DNA of 64,000 nt from Alteromonadaceae bacterium M269 (GCA_004353515.1 SMNZ01000001.1:930001-994000); one strand, 5' to 3'; counted from the first letter of the stretch, positions 47,802 through 58,155 are shown. The notes: a model not told the origin generated them from the letters alone. Numbers and translations: made by a program.

Positions 47802-48327
47802 CGTTCTCCTCAGATAAATTCTGCTTAATCTTATTCCTGGCTCGATATAGCCTCGACTTCACCGTACCCGCTGGCACGTCAAGCACTGCAGAAACCTCAA
47901 CAACTGTCATTTGTTCCAAATAGAACAAATGAATACATTGTTTATCGAGCTCAGTTAACCCCAAATACAAAGCATTGCTAGAATCAACTTCTCTATCCAG
48001 TTGTCCTGTCACAGCATCCTTCATATGCTCTTCTTTAAGTGTTTCACTATCCTTATGTTTTCTCTGGATATCAGCTAGCCTCCAGCGCAACGATTTAAAC
48101 AGCCACGCTTTAAATGCTCTCGGCTCTTTCAACTTCGGCAAACTCTTTGCAATGTGTAGCCAAGTTTCCTGTGTTGCATCTTGAGCAAGTTCAAGATCGT
48201 TTGCTAACTTCATCGCAAATCCCAATAATGAAGATTGGTATCTTCCAAAAAGCTCCTCGAAAGCGGCCTTACTCCCCTGCTGCGCAGATAACACCAATAA
48301 ACTGTCGACTGCCTTTAATTTGGCCAT
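47788..48327 (-). CDS. ECF-type RNA polymerase sigma factor
   Basis: A 179-residue sigma-70 family protein with region 2 (about 20-85, AQDATQETWLHIAKSLPKL and SLRWRLADIQRKH) and region 4 (about 115-170, MTVVEVSAVLDVPAGTVKSR, a helix-turn-helix). It is of the extracytoplasmic-function group. Its partner is probably the membrane protein encoded by the overlapping next gene. No classical ECF promoter was recognised upstream. Confidence 0.9.
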   Translation of the reverse strand: MAKLKAVDSLLVLSAQQGSKAAFEELFGRYQSSLLGFAMKLANDLELAQDATQETWLHIAKSLPKLKEPRAFKAWLFKSLRWRLADIQRKHKDSETLKEEHMKDAVTGQLDREVDSSNALYLGLTELDKQCIHLFYLEQMTVVEVSAVLDVPAGTVKSRLYRARNKIKQNLSEENDDGY

Positions 48328-48550
48328 AGCTGATTAATAAGCCTCATCACTATTATTCTTAATGCATGTTACTTATAAAGACGAAGAGAGGGTATTGTGG
48401 GTTCGGTCAATAAAAAATTATTTCTAAAAGATGAGATTTAGGTTGGATAATAATAAATAAGCTTCTACAAGACCCCAGACTCTCATAGAAGCTTATTAGA
48501 TTATTTAATATTGCGCTTAAGAAGCCCGAGCTCCTATTAAGCGCTTAACA

Positions 48551-49213
48551 TTAAAGCGTGAAGTTCACACCAAGAAAGAAGTATCTTCCACGTGGACCAG
48601 CAGGTCTTGAAAGAGCACCTAAGAACGGCTCTTCTTCAAACGCATTGTTTACACCACCATATATTCCGATTTTATCAGAATAGGCGTAGTTAACAGTGAA
48701 ATCGTGAACGAATGCCGTACCTGTATCTCTGATGTTGACGAAGTCTTCACCATCATCACCGTCAAAGTTTGCTTGTTCAAGACCAGGCAAGAATTGGTTA
48801 GACTCAAATCTACCCTACCATCCGAAGGTGAAGTCACCAATAGAGTAGTCTGCGGTAAAGTTAACAATCCATTTAGGATTACTAAATTGACCAAGAACCT
48901 GAACTACTTCATCCGGTGCAGACGGATCTCTCACTTCTTCCAATCCGAGGAATCTTGTTCCATTGATGGTTAAATCAACGCGAGACTTCGCAATGTCAAA
49001 CCCATAGTCAGCTCTAAAGTCAACACCACGAGTTTCAACAGAACAGAGATTGATAAGACCCGATCTAAAGTCTGTGATGAAGCCGCTGGTTGGATCACGA
49101 TCAACTGCTGCACAGGACTGGTTATCGATAGACGGTATATCCACACAGTTTTGCGTAATCTGGAAACCGGTTAAGCAGTCAATCAAACCATCAATTTCGA
49201 TGTCAATAACGTT
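48551..49213 (-). pseudogene. 3'-terminal remnant of a TonB-dependent receptor
   Basis: In one minus-strand frame, residues encoded from 49213 to 48551 read like the last 220 residues of an outer-membrane TonB-dependent receptor: DIEIDGLIDCLTG, the Cys-containing loop, WIVNFTADYSIGDF, VNNAFEEEPFLG and the terminal RYFFLGVNFTL. The frame is broken by a TAG at 48815-48817 and closed by a TAA at 49214-49216; the plug and most of the barrel are absent upstream. The gene is therefore both truncated and interrupted. The retained part looks otherwise well preserved, suggesting recent decay. Confidence 0.88.
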
Positions 49214-49216
49214 TTA

Positions 49217-49599
49217 CTGGATACAAAGGCATTCGAAAACCTAGGATAAAAGGCTTTCCTAAAAGAGTCCGAACCCTGTCGTAAGTCAGCGTTTTTATAG
49301 GCTTAAGGCGAGAGATGCACCTTGATGGAGCACCGACATAAATCAATAAAAATGTTTAATTATTCATCTACGAAATAACTCGTATATTTACCTAAGATTA
49401 GTTACCAATCAGCAGGCCGGACATTATATTTACCTCACTTGGACGGTCTCTGATGAGAACTGAAGAAAAGAGCTACTGTGGGATTTATGCTCGAAAATGA
49501 AAGTAACGAGCGAGAAAATCGTCAATGCCAGGGAAGAAAGCTTTGTTGCCCGCAACTCTTAATATTTCAATATTCTGACTCGTTTGGGTATTTATAGAG
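49217..49599. other. intergenic region after the receptor remnant
   Basis: About 380 bases without recognisable coding, RNA or repeat structure on either strand. I looked for further TonB receptor fragments on the minus strand and found none. An AT-rich palindrome-like run AATATTTCAATATT lies near 49561-49574. Confidence 0.45.
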
Positions 49600-50772
49600 T
49601 CACATTCCCATTGCGTACTTCATAACTTGGTTTTTGATCAATCCAGCTTTATCAGCAATAACCAATCCAGCATTCCGTAATGCTTTAAGAGGCCCTATGC
49701 CGTTACTAAACAAGTGATAAAAACCATCCATTGCAGTCATCATAATACTGTTATCGACTTGTCGCGTCCTTTCAAAGGTTTTTAACGCCTCATGGCTAAT
49801 CAATGAACCTGTGTCCGCAAATTCATCAACCGCCGTTAGTAGTGCTTTTACATCTTTGAAGCCCAGATTAACCCCCTGCCCAGCTAAAGGATTGATCGTA
49901 TGTGCGGCATCCCCAATCAAAATAACAGAGGCTTTAACATATTGAGTTGCATGCATTCTGGTTATAGGGAAACTCGCAACATCTAAAATATCAAACTCTC
50001 CGAGCTCACTGGGGAAAGCTTCAACGATGGCCTCTTTAAGCGTGCTGTGCTTAAGTGTTTTAAGCTTTTTAACTTGGTCGGCTGCGTCGTACCAAACAAG
50101 AGAAGCGTAACCATCATATAGCGGGAGAAACGCTCTTGGACCGGAAGGAGAAAATCGCTGCCAGGTTATATCCTGTTGAGGCTTCGTTGTTTTAACTGAG
50201 ATTGCTAAAACATTCTGTTTATAAGACCAACCACGTGTACCTACACCAGCGCTTTTCCTAACATAAGAATTAGCGCCATCTGCTCCAATAAGATACCTTG
50301 CTTTAATATCCGCTCCGTCACTGAGCGTTAACCCCGTAAACGCCTCACCAGGTAAAGCAAACTGCAGATCTACCGGAGTGTCATTTATCCAAGTAATTCC
50401 TTGGTGACGTTTGAGTTCTTCATGCAACGCCAGTTGAATAACCCGATTTTCAACGATATATCCAAGGTGTATTTGCCCTGCATCCTCAGCATCAAAAGTT
50501 GTACGGCAGTTCTCTTCTTCCCATACAGATAATCGCTTGTACATACAGGCTCTCATGCTTTCAACATGGGACCAAGCTCCTAGTGTGTCTAGCAGTTGTT
50601 GAGAACCTTGGCTAATGGCAGAAACTCTAAGGTCGGGTTTGTCCTCTCGATTAAATTCAGCTGGCATATTTTTCTCGATGATTGCAACAGTATAGCCTTT
50701 TTGAACAAGGCCAAGAGCCGCTGCCGCTCCCACCATACCGCCGCCAACAACAATAAAATCGAAACTATTCAC
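49600..50772 (-). CDS. UbiH/UbiF-family FAD-dependent ubiquinone hydroxylase
   Basis: A 390-residue flavin monooxygenase of ubiquinone biosynthesis: FAD-binding GGGMVGAAAA at about 10-19, the DG motif in LIGADGANSYVRK, and the second FAD motif GDAAHTINPLAGQGVNLGF. The start is the GTG at 50770-50772 with GGAG six bases upstream; a TTG further upstream is not needed. A hydroxylase of the family upstream of and divergent from miaB corresponds to ubiF in E. coli, so UbiF (C6 hydroxylation) is the best guess, but UbiH or UbiI cannot be excluded. Confidence 0.85.
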   Translation of the reverse strand: MNSFDFIVVGGGMVGAAAALGLVQKGYTVAIIEKNMPAEFNREDKPDLRVSAISQGSQQLLDTLGAWSHVESMRACMYKRLSVWEEENCRTTFDAEDAGQIHLGYIVENRVIQLALHEELKRHQGITWINDTPVDLQFALPGEAFTGLTLSDGADIKARYLIGADGANSYVRKSAGVGTRGWSYKQNVLAISVKTTKPQQDITWQRFSPSGPRAFLPLYDGYASLVWYDAADQVKKLKTLKHSTLKEAIVEAFPSELGEFDILDVASFPITRMHATQYVKASVILIGDAAHTINPLAGQGVNLGFKDVKALLTAVDEFADTGSLISHEALKTFERTRQVDNSIMMTAMDGFYHLFSNGIGPLKALRNAGLVIADKAGLIKNQVMKYAMGM

Positions 50773-50917
50773 ACTTTCTCCAAACGAAAACAATCCGTAA
50801 CGTACTCGCTATATGAAACAAATAAAGCACGTTTTTCTATAACCCATCACAACTTTCTAGCAACCTGAAGCGACATAAAGAATAAGGTGGTAGCAAACCT
50901 GAACATTCTCGCTAAAT

Positions 50918-50934
50918 CGCCATGAAACATGGCG
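50918..50934 (+). other. perfect hairpin upstream of the terminator-like stem
   Basis: CGCCATG-AAA-CATGGCG, a perfect 7-bp stem with a 3-base loop, within the spacer between the hydroxylase and the DMT transporter genes. With the terminator-like structure 26 bases further on it forms a compact two-hairpin unit. Confidence 0.5.
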
Positions 50935-50959
50935 TAGAGAGGTTTATACAGTTTCCTGG

Positions 50960-51010
50960 GCCATCTGGGGTGCTAGAACAACTCACTCTAATACCTCCGA
51001 TGGCTTTTTT
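50960..51010 (+). terminator. terminator-like stem with T-run, no gene in front
   Basis: GCCATC and GGGGT (50960-50965, 50967-50971) pair with ACCTC and GATGGC (50993-50997, 50999-51004), with one 1x1 mismatch, and the stem is followed by TTTTTT (51005-51010). This is a plus-strand rho-independent terminator by form. No plus-strand gene precedes it, since the hydroxylase runs the other way. Confidence 0.6.
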
Positions 51011-51021
51011 CACCCTCTTCC

Positions 51022-51050
51022 TTGGGCGCATAAAGCAATTCTGCTATACT
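51022..51050 (+). promoter_or_regulatory. candidate sigma-70 promoter
   Basis: TTGGGC (51022-51027), 17-base spacer, TATACT (51045-51050). It lies about 150 bases before the DMT transporter start and directly behind the terminator-like structure. Confidence 0.55.
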
Positions 51051-51200
51051 CTTCGCGCAATTCCGTTATCCCTTTAATTGGCATAAAACTCACATATCCA
51101 AGTAGTTTAGGTATATAAACTGAAAGCTGAATGACTTTTCTGATTTAGATCAATCATCATTCATATTACCACTATCAATTGTCTTGTCGTAGGAAAGCCT

Positions 51201-52049
51201 GTGTCTGTTGTCCTAAAAGGAGCTATTTTACTTGTCTTAGCCGAAGCATGCTTTGCGGGCCTTGGTGCTATGGTAAAACATCTAAGCGATCATCTAGACC
51301 AAACTCAGCTTGTCTTTTTCCGTAATTTTTTTGCTTTAGTCACCGTACTTCCATGGCTTTTCAAAGCCGGGATAAAAGAGCTCCCCACGCCGCATTGGAA
51401 ATTACACTTATTCAGAGCTTTCCTTGGTTTGGTCGCAATGTACTGCTTTTTCTACGTCATCGCACATATGCCTTTTGGACAAGCGATTTTAATTATTCTC
51501 ACAGCTCCTTTTATTATTCCAGTGATATGCCGTTTTTGGCTAAACGAATCTATCACCAAGAAAACGCTGGTAGCCATTGTTATTGCATTTTCGGGGGCAG
51601 CAGCCAGTGTTTCAACAGAAAGCACAGGGTTTAATCAATACGTACTGATTGCACTATTAGGTTCATGCTTGATGGCAACCACCAAAGTGACCATTCGAAA
51701 GCTCACATCAACGGAACCCACAGGACGGATCGTATTTTATTTCGCCGCCCTCGGTACTTTGGTGACATTTATTCCAATGTTATCAAATTGGAAGCCCGTT
51801 TCCCTTATTGATTGGTTCTGGCTAACCAGTATTGGCGTACTCGCTATGCTAGGGCAAGTAATGATGACGAAGTCATTTCGTTTAGTCTCTCCAGCGCGAA
51901 TAGGTCTACTCACCAACGTTTCTGTTGTTTTTGCAGCATTCCTCGGTTACGTCATTTGGGATGAGCCTATAACTACCGGACTCATCTTAGGCGCTGGTTT
52001 AATATTCTGGGCCGGCAGTATTACAACGAGACAACGTTGGTTTATATAA
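51201..52049 (+). CDS. DMT-superfamily (EamA) transporter
   Basis: A 282-residue inner-membrane protein with ten hydrophobic segments in two EamA halves; signatures are LAEACFAGLGAMVKHLS in the first helix and RLVSPARIGLLTNVSVVFAA near 240. The substrate of such drug/metabolite transporters is not readable. GTG start at 51201 with AGGAAAG upstream. It is read toward miaB, with 118 bases between. Confidence 0.88.
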   Translation: MSVVLKGAILLVLAEACFAGLGAMVKHLSDHLDQTQLVFFRNFFALVTVLPWLFKAGIKELPTPHWKLHLFRAFLGLVAMYCFFYVIAHMPFGQAILIILTAPFIIPVICRFWLNESITKKTLVAIVIAFSGAAASVSTESTGFNQYVLIALLGSCLMATTKVTIRKLTSTEPTGRIVFYFAALGTLVTFIPMLSNWKPVSLIDWFWLTSIGVLAMLGQVMMTKSFRLVSPARIGLLTNVSVVFAAFLGYVIWDEPITTGLILGAGLIFWAGSITTRQRWFI

Positions 52050-52167
52050 ACGCAAACCTTGGCGCGAAAGGCTAAAAGCGATAAACTACGCGCCCATTTT
52101 TTAGCGTTCGGTACCATTTCACCGGATAGAAGATTGTAATTAACGATTTCCAAGCATAAGTAACGAC

Positions 52168-53601
52168 ATGAGTAAGAAACTTTTTATCAAAACCTGGGGC
52201 TGCCAAATGAACGAGTATGACTCGGAAAAAATGGCTGATCTTTTGGATTCCACTCACGGTTACACTGCCGCAGAAACGGCAGAGGAAGCAGACGTTATTT
52301 TGCTTAATACCTGCTCTATCCGCGAGAAGGCACAGGAAAAAGTGTTTCATCAGTTAGGTCGCTGGAAAACACTTAAACAATCTAATCCAGATCTCGTTAT
52401 CGGTGTTGGTGGTTGTGTGGCTTCACAAGAAGGTGACCATATTCGTCAACGCGCACCTTTTGTTGACGTAGTTTTTGGACCACAGACACTGCATAGATTA
52501 CCTGAAATGATCACTCAGGTTACAGGCACCAAAGCACCTGTTGTTGACATTAGTTTCCCAGAGATTGAAAAGTTTGACCGCTTGCCAGAGCCTAGAGCAG
52601 ACGGCCCTTCTGCTTTCGTTTCTATTATGGAAGGCTGCTCAAAATACTGTTCTTTCTGCGTTGTTCCTTATACACGTGGAGAAGAAGTGAGTCGTCCAGT
52701 TGACGATGTCATCTACGAAATCGCCCAACTTGCCGAACAAGGTGTTCGTGAAGTTAACTTATTAGGTCAGAACGTTAATGCATTCCGTGGTCCACATCAC
52801 GATGGCAGCATCTGTACTTTCGCTGAGTTATTACATTTAGTCGCTTCTATCGACGGTATTGACCGTATTCGTTACACGACCTCGCATCCGGTCGAATTTA
52901 CGGACGACATTATTGAAGCTTATCGGGATATTCCTGAGCTAGTTGACCACTTACATCTTCCTGTACAAAGTGGCTCTGATCGCATTTTGACGATGATGAA
53001 ACGTGGTCACACGGCTATTGAATACAAATCAAAAGTGAGAAGGCTTAAAAAAGTACGTCCAAATTTGAGTATGTCTTCTGATTTTATTATCGGCTTCCCT
53101 GGTGAAACCGATGCAGATTTCGAAGCGACAATGAACCTGATTCAAGATGTTGGTTACGATTTGAGCTTTAGCTTCATATATAGCGCTCGCCCAGGAACAC
53201 CAGCTTCTGACTTAGCCGATGAAGTCAGCGAAGAAACTAAAAAAGAACGCCTGCAAATATTGCAACAGCGTATCAACCAGCAAGCGTTAAGCATCGCAAG
53301 AAATATGTTGGGTACGACTCAGCGTATACTCGTTGAAGGTCCGTCGAAGAAAAATGTGATGGAGCTTAGTGGTCGAACTGAAAACAATCGCGTTGTAAAC
53401 TTTGAGGGTACGCCAGATATGATCGGCGGCTTTGTCGATGTCGAAATCACTGATGTCTACAGCAACTCTCTACGCGGTAAAGTCATTAAAAATGAAGCAG
53501 ATATGGGCTTACGTATCGACACTGCTCCTCAAGATATTTTGTCCAGACAAGCAACCAATGGAACTGACGAACTCGGTGTTAGTCAGCATATCCCAGGATA
53601 G
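52168..53601 (+). CDS. miaB: tRNA-2-methylthio-N6-dimethylallyladenosine synthase
   Basis: MiaB is a radical-SAM methylthiotransferase that modifies A37 of tRNAs reading codons starting with U. Seen: N-terminal [4Fe-4S] cysteines 12, 49 and 83, radical SAM CxxxCxxC at 157, 161 and 164 ([17 protein letters not shown]), and a C-terminal TRAM domain (about 378-445). The length of 477 is normal. It is the head of the run miaB-phoH-ybeY-corC-lnt. Confidence 0.98.
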   Translation: MSKKLFIKTWGCQMNEYDSEKMADLLDSTHGYTAAETAEEADVILLNTCSIREKAQEKVFHQLGRWKTLKQSNPDLVIGVGGCVASQEGDHIRQRAPFVDVVFGPQTLHRLPEMITQVTGTKAPVVDISFPEIEKFDRLPEPRADGPSAFVSIMEGCSKYCSFCVVPYTRGEEVSRPVDDVIYEIAQLAEQGVREVNLLGQNVNAFRGPHHDGSICTFAELLHLVASIDGIDRIRYTTSHPVEFTDDIIEAYRDIPELVDHLHLPVQSGSDRILTMMKRGHTAIEYKSKVRRLKKVRPNLSMSSDFIIGFPGETDADFEATMNLIQDVGYDLSFSFIYSARPGTPASDLADEVSEETKKERLQILQQRINQQALSIARNMLGTTQRILVEGPSKKNVMELSGRTENNRVVNFEGTPDMIGGFVDVEITDVYSNSLRGKVIKNEADMGLRIDTAPQDILSRQATNGTDELGVSQHIPG

Positions 53602-53606
53602 TAACT

Positions 53607-54653
53607 TTGAGCCAATTGAATAGTACCGAATTCTCTCTAGAACCTCAGGACCACAAACGTTTACTAGCACTTTGCGGTCCGCATGACGACAACATCAAGC
53701 AATTAGAACGCCGCTTAGGGGTTGAAATTAGCTACAGAGACAATCAGTTTAAAGTCGTTGGTTTAGCGCAGCAAACTAAAGCTACTGAAAGCTTACTTAA
53801 AACGCTCTACGTTGAAACACAATCTGTTAAAGGCGGTGCTCCGGAGCTTGATCCTGAGCAAGTACATCTCGCTATTCAAGAAGCGAGAGCTATGGAACAA
53901 GCAAGCCGCGAGGAACATGGCAAGGAAGTTCATATAAAGACTAAACGCGGGGTCATTAAGCCTCGCAATCCAAACCAAGCTCAGTATGTTAAAAATATTG
54001 TTCATCACGATATAAGCTTTGGTGTTGGCCCCGCCGGTACAGGTAAAACATATTTAGCGGTTGCTTGTGCCGTTGATGCATTGGAACGTCAAGAAGTTAG
54101 ACGTATCTTATTGACGCGTCCCGCAGTTGAAGCGGGTGAAAAGTTGGGCTTTTTGCCTGGCGACTTGGCACAAAAAGTCGATCCTTACCTTCGTCCTCTT
54201 TACGATGCTTTATTCGAAATGCTTGGCTTTGAGAAAGTAGAAAAGTTCATCGAGAGAAATATTATTGAAGTAGCTCCCCTCGCCTACATGCGAGGTAGAA
54301 CACTGAATGACGCCTTTATCATTCTGGATGAAAGCCAAAATACCACAGTTGAACAAATGAAAATGTTTTTGACGCGTATCGGCTTTAACTCTCGAGCTGT
54401 CATTACAGGCGATATTACGCAAGTCGATTTACCTCGTGGCGCTCGTTCAGGACTGCGCCATGCAATTGAAGTTTTGCAAAACGTTGACGATATCTCTTTT
54501 GATTTCTTCACGGCTGAAGATGTCGTTCGCCACCCTGTTGTCGCTCGTATCGTCTTAGCTTACGAAAAACACGAAACAGAAAAAGAAGCGCAACGAAAAG
54601 CCAAATTGGAACAAAGTAAAAAGGATGAGCAAAACTCATCTGATAAAACATAA
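53607..54653 (+). CDS. ybeZ: PhoH-like ATPase
   Basis: A 348-residue cytoplasmic ATPase. KH-like N-terminal part (about 20-75), then the PhoH domain with Walker A GPAGTGKT (Lys147) and Walker [12 protein letters not shown]. Known as a partner of YbeY in RNA maturation. The start is a TTG at 53607-53609, with AGGA eight bases upstream and the miaB stop five bases before; it fits the family N-terminus. The stop overlaps the ybeY start as TAATG. Confidence 0.93.
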   Translation: MSQLNSTEFSLEPQDHKRLLALCGPHDDNIKQLERRLGVEISYRDNQFKVVGLAQQTKATESLLKTLYVETQSVKGGAPELDPEQVHLAIQEARAMEQASREEHGKEVHIKTKRGVIKPRNPNQAQYVKNIVHHDISFGVGPAGTGKTYLAVACAVDALERQEVRRILLTRPAVEAGEKLGFLPGDLAQKVDPYLRPLYDALFEMLGFEKVEKFIERNIIEVAPLAYMRGRTLNDAFIILDESQNTTVEQMKMFLTRIGFNSRAVITGDITQVDLPRGARSGLRHAIEVLQNVDDISFDFFTAEDVVRHPVVARIVLAYEKHETEKEAQRKAKLEQSKKDEQNSSDKT

Positions 54654-55114
54654 TGACAGCAACTATTGATCTGCAAATAGCTTGTGCAGAAACGACTCAT
54701 CTGCCTTCACTAAACGAAATACAGCACTGGTGTAACACTTTACTCAGACACCAAGATTTATCTGATAAAGAAATCACAATACGAATCGTTGATGAAGAAG
54801 AGAGTCATTCGTTAAATAAACAATACCGTGGAAAAGATAAACCAACTAATGTGCTTTCTTTTCCATTTGACGCCCCCGAGCATGTAACCATTGATTTGTT
54901 GGGTGATCTGGTAATTTGCGAACCCGTGGTATTAAACGAATCAAAACAACAAGAAAAAGACGTGAAACACCACTGGGCACACCTCATTATTCACGGTTGC
55001 TTACATTTATTAGGGTACGATCATATCAATGATGACGAAGCTGAAGAGATGGAAGCAATAGAAATTGCCATTCTGGCGAAATTATCAATTGACGATCCCT
55101 ATCTAGATCATTAA
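54653..55114 (+). CDS. ybeY: endoribonuclease YbeY (rRNA maturation factor)
   Basis: YbeY is a zinc-dependent RNase acting in 16S rRNA maturation and ribosome quality control. The 153-residue protein has the metal site [11 protein letters not shown] (His114, His118, His124) and the preceding [10 protein letters not shown] block. It overlaps the phoH-like gene by one base. Confidence 0.97.
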   Translation: MTATIDLQIACAETTHLPSLNEIQHWCNTLLRHQDLSDKEITIRIVDEEESHSLNKQYRGKDKPTNVLSFPFDAPEHVTIDLLGDLVICEPVVLNESKQQEKDVKHHWAHLIIHGCLHLLGYDHINDDEAEEMEAIEIAILAKLSIDDPYLDH

Positions 55115-55186
55115 TTATAAACACCTAGTAATTACATAAACCTAAATTTCTAATACGGAATATGAAGTTTATTAAGTTTGGAGCGT

Positions 55187-56047
55187 ATGAGCGACGACAA
55201 CCCCCACTCTAGCAGCGGTTCTAATGGTAAGAACTGGATGACAAAAATTGTCCAGGCAATATCAGGAGAGCCGAAGAATCGCGAAGAGTTTGTAGAATTT
55301 ATTAACGAAGCCGAAAACAACGACGTTATCGATCATGGAACAAGGGAAATGATCGAAGGCGTTATGGAAGTTGGTGAAATGCGTGTTAGAGATATTATGA
55401 TCCCACGCGCACAGATGGTCACAATCGATATCGAGCAGAGTGTAGAAGAGTTTCTGCCGGTAGTTCTTGAATCCGCTCACTCCAGATTTCCTGTCATAAA
55501 CGAAGACAAAGATCATATTGAGGGTACTCTCCTCGCTAAAGACTTATTGCAGTACGCTTTTAACGAAGAAAAAACCTTCGCGTTAACTGACATCTTGCGT
55601 CCTGCCATCATTGTTCCTGAAAGTAAACGTGTTGATATTCTTCTGCGCGAATTCAGACAACGTAGATATCACATGGCCATTGTTGTCGACGAATACGGTG
55701 GCGTATCAGGTCTTGTGACTATCGAAGATATACTTGAACTAATCGTTGGCGAAATCGAAGACGAGCACGATGCAGAAGAAGGCAGTAATGATGATATTCG
55801 CCCTCTCAATACGTCGACTTACTCAGTAAAGGCTCTAACACCTTTAGATGATTTTAACGAGTTCTTTGAATCAGAGTTCGACGAAGAAGAAGCAGATACT
55901 ATCGGTGGTATTGTCCTTAAAGCTTTCGGTCATCTTCCAGAAAAAGATGAAACAGTTACTATCAACGATATTCAATTTATCGTGACTAATGCTGATAATA
56001 GACGCTTAATACAGTTAAAAGTGTTACTGCCTAAGATAAAGAAATAA
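55187..56047 (+). CDS. corC: CorC/HlyC-family CBS-domain protein
   Basis: A 286-residue protein with two CBS domains (about 60-185, [15 protein letters not shown] and the [13 protein letters not shown] block) and a C-terminal CorC_HlyC domain (about 200-283). Linked by name to magnesium and cobalt efflux, its exact role is open. Start at the ATG at 55187 (GGAG five bases upstream); a TTG nine bases before it is less likely. Member of the miaB-lnt run, four bases before lnt. Confidence 0.95.
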   Translation: MSDDNPHSSSGSNGKNWMTKIVQAISGEPKNREEFVEFINEAENNDVIDHGTREMIEGVMEVGEMRVRDIMIPRAQMVTIDIEQSVEEFLPVVLESAHSRFPVINEDKDHIEGTLLAKDLLQYAFNEEKTFALTDILRPAIIVPESKRVDILLREFRQRRYHMAIVVDEYGGVSGLVTIEDILELIVGEIEDEHDAEEGSNDDIRPLNTSTYSVKALTPLDDFNEFFESEFDEEEADTIGGIVLKAFGHLPEKDETVTINDIQFIVTNADNRRLIQLKVLLPKIKK

Positions 56048-56050
56048 GCC

Positions 56051-57556
56051 GTGCTAAACACTATTAAGAAATGGGCAAGTCCTTTTGTCCTGGGGTTAAG
56101 CTTGACCTTAGCTTACGCCCCATTCTCGTTGTGGTTTATTTTACCTATCAGCCTGTCACTGTTCTTATATCTCCTGAAGAGCTCTGACACTCCCTTTAAA
56201 ACAGGCTTTATGTTCGGCCTTGGCTGGTTTGGCGCTGGCGTAAGCTGGGTTCATGTCAGTATCGCTGATTTTGGCGGAATCCCGTTGATAGCCTCAGTTT
56301 TAATGATGGCTGCTTTAGCCGGTTATCTCGCGTTGTACCCTGCACTATTTTCTTATTTCAGTAAGAACTATATCCATACCAAATACTGGCCTCTTGCTAT
56401 GCCCGTCGTGTGGCTAACAACAGAATGGCTTAGAGGCGCGCTGTTTACCGGCTTCCCATGGCTGTCTATCGGCTACAGCCAACTTAACAGCCCGTTGTCT
56501 GGTTGGATGCCTATCATAGGTGAGACAGGGGTTTCTGCTATTTTGCTGCTTCTTTGTGCTAGCTGTGCGGTGTTTTTGCCTCGAAAGCAATGGTTAGCGC
56601 CAGTAATAGTGGTCGTTTCTCTTTTCGTCAGTGGTGTTGTACTCAACCAATATCAATGGGCTAAACAAACAGGAGACACGATTAACGTTAGCTTAGTGCA
56701 AGGCAATATTGCGCAGGAAATGCGGTGGGTTCCAGAACAAGAACAACCGACTATGGTGAAGTACTGGGACATGACAAACGAGCATTGGGATTCAGATCTC
56801 GTCATATGGCCTGAAGCTGCGATACCTAAACTGGAACCTTTCGCGCAGGCCTATATCAATAGGCTCGATGAAAAAGCATCTTCAACCCGCACCGGACTCA
56901 TAACGGGTATCGTCGATTACAATCTAGAAACTAAAGAAGCATTTAACTCAATGATAGCTTTAGGCTCAAAAGCAGTTGGTGATACAGAACCACACTACCG
57001 CTACCAACATTCGAATAGATACATTAAAAACCACCTCGTTCCATTAGGTGAATTCGTACCTTTTGAGCAACTTATCCGCGACCTTGCGCCTATTTTTAAT
57101 CTCCCCATGTCATCTTTTACTCGAGGTGATTACCAACAGGCTAATTTGGTTTCAAATGGGATAAACATCGCATCAGCTTTGTGTTACGAGATTATTTTCC
57201 CGAGACAACTTAACGCTAACCTCACTGAAGAAACTCAGTTTATTGTGACCTTAAGCAATGATGCTTGGTTTGGTCGTTCTCATGGGCCTGCACAGCATTT
57301 GCAAATAGCGCAAGTCAGAGCAAAAGAGTTTGGCTTACCTGTCTTAAGAGCAACTAATAACGGTTATACAGCAATTGTTGATGCTCAAGGCAATATTCAG
57401 AGTCAAATCCCGCAGTTTGAAGCGGCAGTTCTGACAGACAATGTCACCTTAGTTCAAGGCACAACACCTTATCGATATTTTGGTGATTTTTGGACATGGC
57501 TCATAGCAATATTTGGCATTGCGCTAACGCTGATTTTTCAGCGCAAAGAAAGATAA
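56051..57556 (+). CDS. lnt: apolipoprotein N-acyltransferase
   Basis: Lnt adds the third acyl chain to lipoproteins at the outer face of the inner membrane, the step before LolCDE release. The 501-residue protein has six to seven N-terminal helices (about 8-200), a nitrilase domain with the triad Glu255 (VIWPEAAIP), Lys326 (YIKNHLVPLGE) and Cys378 (CYEIIFP), and a C-terminal helix. The start is a GTG at 56051-56053. Confidence 0.98.
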   Translation: MLNTIKKWASPFVLGLSLTLAYAPFSLWFILPISLSLFLYLLKSSDTPFKTGFMFGLGWFGAGVSWVHVSIADFGGIPLIASVLMMAALAGYLALYPALFSYFSKNYIHTKYWPLAMPVVWLTTEWLRGALFTGFPWLSIGYSQLNSPLSGWMPIIGETGVSAILLLLCASCAVFLPRKQWLAPVIVVVSLFVSGVVLNQYQWAKQTGDTINVSLVQGNIAQEMRWVPEQEQPTMVKYWDMTNEHWDSDLVIWPEAAIPKLEPFAQAYINRLDEKASSTRTGLITGIVDYNLETKEAFNSMIALGSKAVGDTEPHYRYQHSNRYIKNHLVPLGEFVPFEQLIRDLAPIFNLPMSSFTRGDYQQANLVSNGINIASALCYEIIFPRQLNANLTEETQFIVTLSNDAWFGRSHGPAQHLQIAQVRAKEFGLPVLRATNNGYTAIVDAQGNIQSQIPQFEAAVLTDNVTLVQGTTPYRYFGDFWTWLIAIFGIALTLIFQRKER

Positions 57557-57684
57557 ACAAGCTACAATTAATTTATTAGTCAGAAACATCAACTGCACTG
57601 GTTTTGTTGTTTTCAGCATGCTTAAATTTAACTGCCAATAAAGCGGAATCGATGGCTTTAAGCAATTTGGATAAAAGGAAAAAA

Positions 57685-58101
57685 ATGAAAAAGTTTCTTA
57701 CAATATTATTGTTCATCCCTTTCCTAGGTTTTGCCAAGGGTGAAATAGACTGGATGGATTACGATGATGCTCGCGCTCTGAATAGCGAAAAGCCAATTTT
57801 TGTATTCGGCGAAATGAAATTCTGCAGTACCTGCCAAGCAATGAAAGAAGAAGTTTTTTCTCAACCCGAAATTGCCTCCTTACTAAACGAAAGCTTTATT
57901 CCAGTTAAAAATACCTCTTTCATCACAGGTAACCACAAATTTAAAGATCTGAAAAATAAAGAAGGTAAGCCTTTGAAAATAGTCGGTTCTCCTGCTTATG
58001 TAATGATTACAGGCGACGAATATAAACTAGCTTACGGTTATAAATCACCTGAAGAAATGAAAAAGATGCTTGAGTTTGTTCTATCTGAACCAAAGTCTTA
58101 A
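57685..58101 (+). CDS. exported thioredoxin-like protein
   Basis: A 138-residue protein: signal peptide of about 17 residues, then a thioredoxin fold with the redox pair C47-STC-C-type motif FCSTCQAM (Cys47, Cys50) and the cis-Pro in VGSPAYVMI. It is likely a periplasmic thiol-disulfide protein, like the C-terminal domain of DsbD or SoxW-type proteins. The ATG at 57685 has AAAAGGA in front; an in-frame start 81 bases upstream has not. It stands alone, with a terminator behind it. Confidence 0.88.
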   Translation: MKKFLTILLFIPFLGFAKGEIDWMDYDDARALNSEKPIFVFGEMKFCSTCQAMKEEVFSQPEIASLLNESFIPVKNTSFITGNHKFKDLKNKEGKPLKIVGSPAYVMITGDEYKLAYGYKSPEEMKKMLEFVLSEPKS

Positions 58102-58123
58102 AAACATCTGATTTTCGAGTTTT

Positions 58124-58155
58124 GCGGTGTCATTCCTGACACTGCTTTTTGTTTT
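58124..58155 (+). terminator. rho-independent terminator behind the thioredoxin-like gene
   Basis: Stem GCGGTGTCA / TGACACTGC (one G-T pair) with loop TTCC at 58133-58136, followed by TTTTTGTTTT. A clear terminator 22 bases after the stop codon. Confidence 0.9.

Noticed and set aside
49217-49599. Further pieces of the TonB receptor
   Set aside because: All minus-strand frames are closed and show no plug or barrel motifs.
50860-51015. 4.5S RNA or 6S RNA gene
   Set aside because: The conserved GGAAGCAGCCA-type loop of 4.5S RNA and the long bubble structure of 6S RNA are not present.
52072-52350. Minus-strand reading frame across the miaB start
   Set aside because: Antisense to a secure gene, no start signal, no conserved motif.
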